Shown here in pieces: positions 1 to 6,221 of a stretch of DNA of 29,609 bases. The stretch comes from a virus. Under the pieces are notes generated by a model. That model searched no databases and was not told the origin of the DNA. It worked only from the letters and a program-made list of their open reading frames with translations. The stretch is from IMG/VR virus record IMGVR_UViG_3300006735_000146, positions 1-29,609 of that record; one strand, written 5' to 3'. The position numbers were made by a program, and so were the translations under genes. Numbering within the stretch: the stretch's first letter is position 1; each line of letters starts with the position of its first letter.

Positions 1-2659
1 AAAGTCCTTGAACTATGTTAGAATTTACTGGATGATTTACTGATTCAGATGCACCGCTATAAGAACACCCAGTTTGTTGAAAAGTGGTTACAGTATCATA
101 TTTATATTGATAGAAAAAACAAAACGATTTTCTGTATCCATCATAACCTAATACAATATCGCCACCATAATTAGTACTATTAAACTCACATAAATTATCT
201 AATGCACTATAATCATTTCTAACATCATCTAATTGATGTGCTTTTTTTATTTTAGCTCCTATATCATTTATGTTTCTTCCGTCATGGTAATAAATGCTAT
301 TTTTATCAATCCAACATAATCCTATTTCTGAAGATATAACTGTATTTTGATTTTTACACCCTACACCTTTAAGCGTATCTTCTATATACATTCCATCAGG
401 ATTTATTACATAAATTTCATTTGTAGAAAACACATACAATCTGCCATTAAATGATTCCATTGCAGTAGCAGTATTAGGTAGTAATAAATAATCTCTTGCA
501 ATATTGTATTGATCAAAATTAAAAGGTCTAGATTTAAACAAATAATTAGTTGCATCATCTATATCTGGATGTGAGCATCCTGTTATATATAAAAAGTTAT
601 TTACTTTGGCGCTTAAACTATATTTAGGTAATGTATTTGTTAAAGCTTCAGAAATACCTGTTCTAGCTTCATAGGAAGAATATGATGCGCCATTATCTAC
701 AATCGTTTTTGAATAATAATCTCCCCAATTAGGATTGGTTGTGTTTGAATTTGTAATAAGCCATCCTGATTTTACAGAAACTGTTCTTATTAATCTAAAA
801 AACCCAACTGGCTGAGTTGCATTTCCATTGCCTGGACTAGACCTATACACGTTTATATGAGTTATTCTTTTACTCATATTTGTAGCATATAAATCAATTT
901 TTACATTTAAACCAGCAGTACCATTGTTTGTGTTTTCTCTAAGAATCCATGCTGATAATGGAGATTCTTGATAACCATCATATACAAAAGAAGTAGCGTA
1001 AAAATGATGATGAGTAGTATTTAATGTGCTTTCAACGCCATTATTAACAGTAAATGATAATTCTATTTCTCCTTCAGCTTTTTTTGCTAAAGAACCTGAT
1101 GGGCCTGATGCCCATCTTACTTGCCCTGCGCTAGAGAAAACATTGTATGCGTTATTAGTTTCATCTAATATTGCATCATTTATATCAAGATTAGTTCCTA
1201 TAGGATTTCTTAACCCTCCAACAATAGTTGTTTGAGTGTGGTTATATGCAACTTTGCCTAATCTATATAAACTTGATTGACTTGCAGAAGACCCTTTTTC
1301 TACCCAATTTAAATAATTTGTATTTGTATCTTGCTTTGTTAGGTACGCATCTGCATAACCGCTCTGAAATTCATAACTAAATGCGTAAACTTTTCCTTTA
1401 TTAGCCAAGCTACTTAATTTATCACCCGCTGTAATGTTATTTTTTACAACAAGTAAATACCAAAGAATTTTTGCATTTACATTTGAAGTATTTGTTTGAA
1501 TACTGGCATCGCCATTCCAACCAATATGCTCAGTAGATACATCTCCATAATGCCAATTTGCCCAACTGCTTGTACTTTCTGTTGGAACAACTCTTGTTAC
1601 TATTCCAATGTAATCTGTAGAACCTGTTAAACGAACTAATGGTAATTTTGGAGTGCCATAGGATATTGTGCAAAATTGACTTTGACCTGGGGTACTTGTA
1701 TTAAACCCATCATATTTTAACCAATCTCCTGCATTTGCAGTACCTGTACTATCTGTTCCAGCATAAGGACTTCTATTTGTAGCTGCAATTGATGAACTAT
1801 TTGTAGCTAAACTTGATACAGAAACGCTATATAAAATAGTAGCAGAATCTACATTGCCTCTTGCTAACCACAAAACATTGCCAACTTCCATTATGTCTGT
1901 AACGCCTGTAGTTCCCGTTACTACTCTGCTTGTAATAACATCCATATTGTCAAGGTCTACTTTTATAATTGTAAAATTACTATTTGCAATATCAGCAACC
2001 CATAAACTATTATCACTTGCTAAACATATAGCTTCAGTTTCACTAAAAAAATACTCTGAACGTTTAGCTAAAACTCCTGTAGATACATCAAATTTGTAAA
2101 CATATTTGCCATTTTGTTGTATTCCATATGCATATGTATTTGTAGCATCGTTAACAATAGCATGCATATTAGGAAATGGACTAGGAGCAGTTAATTCTGC
2201 TGTTTCAGATTGCAATCCACTTGGTGCAGAACCACCAAATTGAGCATGTGGAATAATTCCAGTCCATTGTGGGTCTATTGTTTTTCCTAAACCCATATGT
2301 ACTTCTTTATTATTTGTTTGCAATGCAGATATACTGCTACTTGTGCCAAACGTTCCTGCTTTAACAACAGTTGCTGAACTTGGTGTGCCATGTAGATCAT
2401 CTATTTTTTTTATATCATAATCTGATTTATCTACATATACCAATCTATATGTTTCATTGTCATTTATTATAGCCATTCTTGTAGTGTCAACACCAGTTTT
2501 AATAGCAGTATCCCCTTGAATACTCATTAAAGAACCAGATTGCCCATAAGGGTCTATGTTTTCACTATATACTGCTGCATCATCAGGAATATCTCTATCA
2601 TCAGCATTGTAAATATTACCTGACTCAAATGCTTTTATTTCTAATACATCTTTAGGCAC
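1..2659 (-). CDS. Tail nozzle / tubular-like virion protein, partial
   Basis: The reading frame is open from a GTG at 2659 to the left edge, so the C-terminus is missing after about 886 residues. The GTG overlaps the end of the metallophosphoesterase gene by 8 nt; the only nearby ATG is out of frame and stops after two codons. The protein is rich in short beta-strand repeats. It includes VLWLARGN, GRLYVFSTNEIYVINPDG and GLCWIDKNSIYYHDGR, a pattern typical of the beta-propeller nozzle proteins of short-tailed phages (P22 gp10, T7 gp12 type). In that family the protein forms the tail nozzle below the portal and adaptor. The nozzle role is inferred from repeat style, size and late-operon position. 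A different beta-propeller fibre or receptor-binding protein is possible. That it is a virion protein is more secure than the exact role. Confidence 0.6.
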   Translation of the reverse strand, partial: MPKDVLEIKAFESGNIYNADDRDIPDDAAVYSENIDPYGQSGSLMSIQGDTAIKTGVDTTRMAIINDNETYRLVYVDKSDYDIKKIDDLHGTPSSATVVKAGTFGTSSSISALQTNNKEVHMGLGKTIDPQWTGIIPHAQFGGSAPSGLQSETAELTAPSPFPNMHAIVNDATNTYAYGIQQNGKYVYKFDVSTGVLAKRSEYFFSETEAICLASDNSLWVADIANSNFTIIKVDLDNMDVITSRVVTGTTGVTDIMEVGNVLWLARGNVDSATILYSVSVSSLATNSSSIAATNRSPYAGTDSTGTANAGDWLKYDGFNTSTPGQSQFCTISYGTPKLPLVRLTGSTDYIGIVTRVVPTESTSSWANWHYGDVSTEHIGWNGDASIQTNTSNVNAKILWYLLVVKNNITAGDKLSSLANKGKVYAFSYEFQSGYADAYLTKQDTNTNYLNWVEKGSSASQSSLYRLGKVAYNHTQTTIVGGLRNPIGTNLDINDAILDETNNAYNVFSSAGQVRWASGPSGSLAKKAEGEIELSFTVNNGVESTLNTTHHHFYATSFVYDGYQESPLSAWILRENTNNGTAGLNVKIDLYATNMSKRITHINVYRSSPGNGNATQPVGFFRLIRTVSVKSGWLITNSNTTNPNWGDYYSKTIVDNGASYSSYEARTGISEALTNTLPKYSLSAKVNNFLYITGCSHPDIDDATNYLFKSRPFNFDQYNIARDYLLLPNTATAMESFNGRLYVFSTNEIYVINPDGMYIEDTLKGVGCKNQNTVISSEIGLCWIDKNSIYYHDGRNINDIGAKIKKAHQLDDVRNDYSALDNLCEFNSTNYGGDIVLGYDGYRKSFCFFYQYKYDTVTTFQQTGCSYSGASESVNHPVNSNIVQGL

Positions 2660-3413
2660 TAATTATTTTTCCATTATATGTGGTAACTCCATCAGTAATA
2701 TCAAGAACTACTAAGTTAAAATTTCCATTATTTAAAATATCTACAATGCCAACATTGTGACTCCAGTTTGTAGGTCTTCCTTTTAAATAATCTTTTGTCA
2801 TATCAGTTAAGCATCCCATTGAATATGCCATGTGGCTTCCTGAGATGTGCGTGATGGTTGATTTTTGAGAGTCGTGTGTATGTCCATAGATGATGTTACA
2901 GCCCAATTGTAAGGCGTGAGTTCTTGCATGGGCAATTCCCATATAGTGTCCTCCATGGTAAGCGTGTAGTTTGCTTCCGAATACTTTAAAGACTTCACCA
3001 TATTTGTGCCATTCATATCCACGTTCATCGAATTTAAAAGCTCGTCTTGAGCCAAGATGGTCAAGGTATGGGTTTTCTTGGACAAAGTGGTCAAACCAGA
3101 GTTCGTGGTTTCCTTGCGCAAATTGTTTCTTTTTACACCCAACTTTAGCCAAGGCTCTGTCAATTCTATCAAGGCCTTTATTGCCTTCTTTAATTTCTTT
3201 TTTAATTGCAGGAAGTTGGTATTCAAGGGGAGGACGTTTTTTCTTACTCCATTGCCAGTGACTAACTGATTCTCCATCAATTGCATCCCCTAATAACAAA
3301 AAAGCACTTGGCTTTACTGCTTTTATAACTTTTAAAGCACATTTAAATGCTCTTTCGTCGTGGTTTGGGAAATGCGTGTCTGGGAAGACTACTACTCGCT
3401 CTTTTATGGTCAT
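2652..3413 (-). CDS. Calcineurin-like metallophosphoesterase
   Basis: This 253-aa protein has the full metal-binding motif set of the calcineurin-like phosphoesterase fold. It shows PDTHFPNHD (Asp12, His14), LGDAIDG (Asp43), QGNHE (Asn102, His103), HGGH (His153) and YGHTHD (His178, His180). Such enzymes hydrolyse phosphomono- or phosphodiesters at a two-metal site; the substrate cannot be read from sequence. It starts 3 nt after the endolysin stop, and the next gene begins inside its 3' end, so it belongs to the late operon. There is no signal peptide or membrane segment, so it should act in the cytoplasm or be packaged. All predicted ligands are present, so it is probably active. Its place between endolysin and tail gene does not explain its role; nucleic-acid processing or tRNA/nucleotide repair are possible jobs. 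Confidence 0.9.
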   Translation of the reverse strand: MTIKERVVVFPDTHFPNHDERAFKCALKVIKAVKPSAFLLLGDAIDGESVSHWQWSKKKRPPLEYQLPAIKKEIKEGNKGLDRIDRALAKVGCKKKQFAQGNHELWFDHFVQENPYLDHLGSRRAFKFDERGYEWHKYGEVFKVFGSKLHAYHGGHYMGIAHARTHALQLGCNIIYGHTHDSQKSTITHISGSHMAYSMGCLTDMTKDYLKGRPTNWSHNVGIVDILNNGNFNLVVLDITDGVTTYNGKIISA

Positions 3414-3416
3414 ATT

Positions 3417-3815
3417 TCATTCCTTTATCTCAAAGTGAACTAGGTCATCAAATTTATTATCTTTAGTTGTCCTAGCGTTTTTACTTAGGCTGGAATCCGA
3501 CCAATCGCCCCCCCATCTTACATTAATGCCCATCTTTGAAGCTACCCCTAAAACAAATCCACCTAAATAATGAAAATCGTCTCTAGCGTTCCAATCAATA
3601 GGATATGGAGCAATGTCTACAGCTTTACCTTGCACGTGTTTACCAAATTTGGTTTTACTCTTGCCTTGCGCTACTAATTCGTTTTGTCTTTCTTGACTTC
3701 GCAACCCTTCTATAACTGTTATATCAAAGTACTTTACGACTTCATTTAAAACGTTTACTAACCGACTATCAACGCCTTTTAATCTTTGTTTTGATCTTTT
3801 ACCAAAGCGTGGCAT
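3417..3815 (-). CDS. M15-family peptidase endolysin
   Basis: A 132-aa single-domain protein matching the D-Ala-D-Ala / L-Ala-D-Glu peptidase fold of family M15. It carries the substrate-side segment EGLRS..RQNELVAQGKSKT (from about residue 36). The first zinc ligands are in KHVQGKAVDIAP (His60, Asp67), followed by RWGGDW (residues 100-105) and the terminal DDLVHFE (Asp124, His127). This is the usual length for a globular phage endopeptidase endolysin. It has no signal sequence, so it needs a holin to reach the peptidoglycan, and several membrane proteins suitable for that lie directly upstream. The gene abuts the upstream 77-aa membrane protein gene (stop and start adjacent). It should cut peptide stems in the murein at the end of infection. 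Confidence 0.88.
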   Translation of the reverse strand: MPRFGKRSKQRLKGVDSRLVNVLNEVVKYFDITVIEGLRSQERQNELVAQGKSKTKFGKHVQGKAVDIAPYPIDWNARDDFHYLGGFVLGVASKMGINVRWGGDWSDSSLSKNARTTKDNKFDDLVHFEIKE

Positions 3816-4049
3816 TTAGAATTTCCATACCATTTTGACTACGGCCATCATAACGTCCATGCTTTCTTTTGCTATTGCTTGTTGCTCTGCTTTTGTAATT
3901 TTACCATCTTTTGATGCTTCATGATATTTTTGAGCAACTTCTTTTAACTCTTTTACAACTATGCGATATTTTGTAGCAACCATTGTGCCTACTGCGCCAA
4001 GAATAATTATCATTAAATATGCAAAGTTTTCCCAATTCATCCATTCCAT
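3816..4049 (-). CDS. Small single-pass membrane protein of the lysis cassette
   Basis: 77 aa. Residues about 9-27 (FAYLMIIILGAVGTMVATK) form one hydrophobic segment. A charged helical tail follows, with KELKEVAQKYHEASKDGKITKAEQQ and a final amphipathic stretch ending MVKMVWKF. The start is supported by AGGAAACAA upstream, and the gene begins one base after the stop of the 47-aa holin-like gene. It directly precedes the endolysin, so a holin or holin-partner role is likely. I do not recognise a named family. The DGKITKAEQ stretch resembles half of an EF-hand-type turn, but that is probably incidental. Confidence 0.7.
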   Translation of the reverse strand: MEWMNWENFAYLMIIILGAVGTMVATKYRIVVKELKEVAQKYHEASKDGKITKAEQQAIAKESMDVMMAVVKMVWKF

Positions 4050-4050
4050 G

Positions 4051-4194
4051 TTATTGTTTCCTTATGTTTACTATTTTATATCCTAAATAAATAATAGTCA
4101 TTATTGCTACTATACATTGTAATAACGTACTTATCTCTGTAAGAGAAAGTCCGTAATTCACTAAACTTGCTGATGCTACTTTCACACTATCCAT
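4051..4194 (-). CDS. 47-aa holin-like membrane protein
   Basis: This short gene reads MDSVKVASASLVNYGLSLTE and continues through a hydrophobic segment (LLQCIVAIMTIIYLGYKIV, about residues 24-42) to a basic end (NIRKQ). A short soluble N-terminus, one membrane helix and a positively charged C-terminus is the layout of small phage holins. Its ATG overlaps the stop of the upstream gene in a TAATG junction, so translation is probably coupled, and it supplies AGGAAACAA as the ribosome site for the next gene. Holin function is inferred from shape and from the endolysin two genes downstream; with several candidate holins here, which one forms the lesion is uncertain. Confidence 0.68.
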   Translation of the reverse strand: MDSVKVASASLVNYGLSLTEISTLLQCIVAIMTIIYLGYKIVNIRKQ

Positions 4195-4511
4195 TAATGT
4201 TTCCCATTTACTCTAGACAAACTGCCTTTTATTTCAGACACTTGATTGTCTAAATCATTTATTTCTTTTGTCATATTATCAAATTTTCTATCAAGCTTAT
4301 CGTCTGATTGATTCCATCTATTAATTAGCTTAATTATCATTCCTTCAGTGTTTTCAAGTGTTTCAGATTGACCCTTATTCTCTATCTCTAGCTTTCTTAA
4401 AGCGTCTGCTTGTTCGTTTCCTCTTTTATTCATTGAATAAACCATAAAAACGAACATAGCCCCTACTACACCTATCATTCCCGCTTCTGAGTATATAGCT
4501 AGAAAATCCAT
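4194..4511 (-). CDS. Membrane-anchored coiled-coil protein (BhlA/UviB-like holin candidate)
   Basis: 105 aa. An N-terminal membrane segment (about residues 10-26, AGMIGVVGAMFVFMVYS) is followed by a basic NKR border. A long charged helix then runs from about residue 30 to 97, with heptad-like spacing suggesting a coiled coil (LRKLEIENKGQSETLENTEG; NMTKEINDLDNQVSEIKGSL). Small proteins with this order occur as BhlA/UviB-type holins or as accessory lysis proteins. The ribosome site GAGGAGGAAT lies inside the 3' end of the preceding 33-aa gene, and the start overlaps that gene's stop (TAATG). It could also be an inner-membrane spanin-like component, although its helix would then have to face the periplasm. 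Confidence 0.68.
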   Translation of the reverse strand: MDFLAIYSEAGMIGVVGAMFVFMVYSMNKRGNEQADALRKLEIENKGQSETLENTEGMIIKLINRWNQSDDKLDRKFDNMTKEINDLDNQVSEIKGSLSRVNGKH

Positions 4512-4612
4512 TATTCCTCCTCTTGAGGACTACATTTACTACAGACCCAATTATCTGTATTGTTTATTGGTTTATCACAATCACTGCAATGGTTTGGTAT
4601 CGGTTGATGCAT
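4511..4612 (-). CDS. 33-aa zinc-ribbon-like miniprotein
   Basis: A tiny gene locked between two others: its ATG overlaps the upstream stop (TAATG) and its stop overlaps the next ATG (TAATG). The protein has two CxxC pairs, HCSDCDKP and WVCSKCSP, spaced as in a minimal zinc ribbon or rubredoxin-like knuckle, followed by an acidic end PQEEE. The exact coupling at both ends and the clean Cys4 pattern argue that it is real despite its length. It may bind zinc and act as a small regulator or adaptor; nothing in the sequence shows a partner. The codons for the EEE end also form the strong ribosome site (GAGGAGGAA) of the downstream membrane protein, so this gene may partly serve as a translational relay. 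Confidence 0.62.
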   Translation of the reverse strand: MHQPIPNHCSDCDKPINNTDNWVCSKCSPQEEE

Positions 4613-4950
4613 TATTTTTTCTTTTTTCTCCAACTAAAAGGGTTAAGGTTTAATTCTTTTTCAAAGAAAGATATACGCTCTTCCATTTCTTCTCTTGTTT
4701 TTTGTTCTTCTATTTGATTTTGTTTTACAAGTTCTAATATTTGACTATCAGCAAGTTCCATTCTTCGTTCAAGTTCTGCAAGTCTGTTCGTAATCTGTAC
4801 GTATCCATACACAATCCCAACAACCCCAAGACACAATTGCCCAAGCCACTTAATGTTAAGACTAATAGAAAAATTATCATCAATTTTTGCCATGCCGTAT
4901 GACCTATATGTCTTTGGTTTGTCACTCACTTTTTCTCTACTGTTTCCCAT
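4612..4950 (-). CDS. Single-pass membrane protein with coiled-coil tail
   Basis: 112 aa from the ATG at 4950. A polar N-terminus is followed by one hydrophobic segment (WLGQLCLGVVGIVYGYV, about residues 35-51). A strongly helical charged region follows (LAELERRMELADSQILELV; EEQKTREEMEERISFFEKEL) and the protein ends in RKKKK. An internal ATG at 4893 (MAKIDDNF) has AGGT upstream and would remove the 25-nt overlap with the preceding gene, so the true start may be there (93 aa). The layout fits an inner-membrane spanin subunit or a phage membrane protein of unknown role. The lipoprotein-like gene just upstream would be the natural partner in a spanin pair. Confidence 0.66.
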   Translation of the reverse strand: MGNSREKVSDKPKTYRSYGMAKIDDNFSISLNIKWLGQLCLGVVGIVYGYVQITNRLAELERRMELADSQILELVKQNQIEEQKTREEMEERISFFEKELNLNPFSWRKKKK

Positions 4951-5201
4951 TGCTCATGTCTATGACACCAGTTGTCTCCTATAAGTATTCCTCCTTGAGT
5001 AGTAGTTCTTACATACCAATGCTTTGTGCTATCTTGATCTGTTATAATCATAAAGTCTGTTGTAATAGAATCAGTAGGGGCTATATCTACTCCTGCAACA
5101 ATCCAATTTCCACTACACCCACTACAAGTAGTAATAATTACTAGTAAAAGAACTAATAAAGAAATCCACCCTGCAAGTACAATTCTTTCATTTTTATTCA
5201 T
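4926..5201 (-). CDS. Small secreted / lipoprotein-like protein
   Basis: 91 aa with a basic start (MNKNERI) and a long hydrophobic core (VLAGWISLLVLLLVIITT). The core ends at CSGCSGNW, close to a bacterial lipoprotein signal (small residues followed by Cys). The match to a lipobox is imperfect because the -3 residue would be Cys rather than Leu. The rest is a small beta-rich domain (DFMIITDQDSTKHWYVRTTT and GGILIGDNWCHRHEQW). Its ATG overlaps the pilin-like gene's stop (ATGA). It could be the outer-membrane spanin partner of the coiled-coil protein encoded next, but classical outer-membrane spanins are proline-rich and this one is not. A periplasmic protein working with the pilin-like product is an alternative. 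Confidence 0.62.
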   Translation of the reverse strand: MNKNERIVLAGWISLLVLLLVIITTCSGCSGNWIVAGVDIAPTDSITTDFMIITDQDSTKHWYVRTTTQGGILIGDNWCHRHEQWETVEKK

Positions 5202-5698
5202 GGCTTGTAATACTTATAAAAATCTTCAGGATTCTCTGTATCTACTACAACAAAGATTGGAGATACGATACTATTACCTGTGCCTGACCCACCAATAATG
5301 GCATATGCATATAAACCATTTTGATAAGGACTCTTGATTGTATCATTGTCAAATAAATGTAAAAAACTTGTGTCACTAAATACTGGTACAAACTGAGCCT
5401 CTAATAATTCTTCAACTTCTATTCTTCTGTTATCATTATCATCTAATAAAACACCCACACTACTAGTTCTATGTGCTTGACTTGGAAACTTACCCATACC
5501 ATTAACTTCTACTTGTTGGTTATACCACATAGTAGATGCTTTTGTAATCTTTTCTAAATTTGCTTTTGTCTGTTTAGCTTTAGCTCCCTCACCGATACGA
5601 CTAAAAGCAGGAGCTGCGGTAGTAGCCAAAGTAGCCATGATAGCCATGGTAACTGCAAACTCAGCCAAAGAGTTGCCTCTATTCCCCAACCCATTCAT
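5198..5698 (-). CDS. Type IV pilin-like protein with class III signal
   Basis: 166 aa. The N-terminus has an 8-residue basic leader ending in Gly (MNGLGNRG), then a hydrophobic helix starting NSLAEFAVTMAIMATLATTA and ending APAFSR. Counting from the residue after Gly8, Glu falls at mature +5 and Pro at mature +22, followed by Ala-Phe. These are the invariant positions of type IV pilins and type II secretion pseudopilins. The rest is a soluble domain (KANLEKITKASTMWYNQQVE, then a beta-rich region ending FVVVDTENPEDFYKYYKP) with the length of a small pseudopilin head. It overlaps the upstream gene by 20 nt and the downstream gene by 4 nt (ATGA), so it is an integral late gene. If processed by a host prepilin peptidase it could enter or block host pili or a secretion pseudopilus. 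A virion membrane-anchored role is the alternative. Confidence 0.75.
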   Translation of the reverse strand: MNGLGNRGNSLAEFAVTMAIMATLATTAAPAFSRIGEGAKAKQTKANLEKITKASTMWYNQQVEVNGMGKFPSQAHRTSSVGVLLDDNDNRRIEVEELLEAQFVPVFSDTSFLHLFDNDTIKSPYQNGLYAYAIIGGSGTGNSIVSPIFVVVDTENPEDFYKYYKP

Positions 5699-6221
5699 CC
5701 TTTTTCATTTCCTCTAAACATTCACTATGCGATAAAGCAGTAATGCCACTAACTCCTTTGACTTGGTCTAGAGTTCCATCAGCAATAGATAATTCATATT
5801 TAACAAGAACCTTTGTATTGTCACTATTCCATCTTGGAGCACCTAATTTGCCAAATTTAAACGCACACTCTTGCCAAGTTGGGTCTTGCAATGTAGTAGT
5901 ATCTACTTCTTGCTCTGTATACGTATACTCTTCATCTTTTTTAGGCACAGAATGAGACTCTAACATGAGTTTTTCTAATAACTCTGCCTTGGTATCGCCT
6001 GATGAATAATCTACGTCACAATCGTCCATATACGCCTTTATTTCAGCTTTTGTATTATCACTTGAAGGATAATAATCATATTTGTCTACAGATCGTGTAG
6101 CAGTCTTTTCAACATCCTTATAAGTGTACTCGTTCCAAGACAATCTATCCGCAGTTTTGAGTTTGTTTGGTAGCTTACCCTCATATACTGCTTTTGTTAA
6201 TATTAAATATGTATTAGTCAT
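5679..6221 (-). CDS. HeH/SAP-like domain protein in tail region
   Basis: I chose the ATG at 6221 (MTNTYLILTKAVY, 180 aa). It has AAGGAAAAC about 9 nt upstream and overlaps the LamG gene by only 8 nt; the open frame extends to 6281. The middle contains NTKAEIKAYMDDCDVDYSSG followed by DTKAELLEKL. That is the helix-extended-loop-helix (HeH/LEM-like) pattern often found in small phage structural or tail-assembly proteins. Flanking parts are beta-rich (LQDPTWQECAFKFGKLGAPR; KVLVKYELSIADGTLDQVKG). It sits between the fibre genes and the pilin-like gene. A fibre chaperone or minor tail role is plausible by position, and a DNA-contact role by domain, but neither is shown. Confidence 0.62.
   Translation of the reverse strand: MTNTYLILTKAVYEGKLPNKLKTADRLSWNEYTYKDVEKTATRSVDKYDYYPSSDNTKAEIKAYMDDCDVDYSSGDTKAELLEKLMLESHSVPKKDEEYTYTEQEVDTTTLQDPTWQECAFKFGKLGAPRWNSDNTKVLVKYELSIADGTLDQVKGVSGITALSHSECLEEMKKDEWVGE

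Noticed and set aside
1026-2099. Plus-strand frames opposite the nozzle-like gene
   Set aside because: The minus frame is open for 886 codons with a beta-propeller-like pattern; the plus frames are short and low-complexity.
2807-3286. 159-residue frame inside the metallophosphoesterase gene, and opposite-strand frames at 2971-3269
   Set aside because: They lie entirely within the gene that carries all catalytic motifs and have no ribosome site of their own; shadows.
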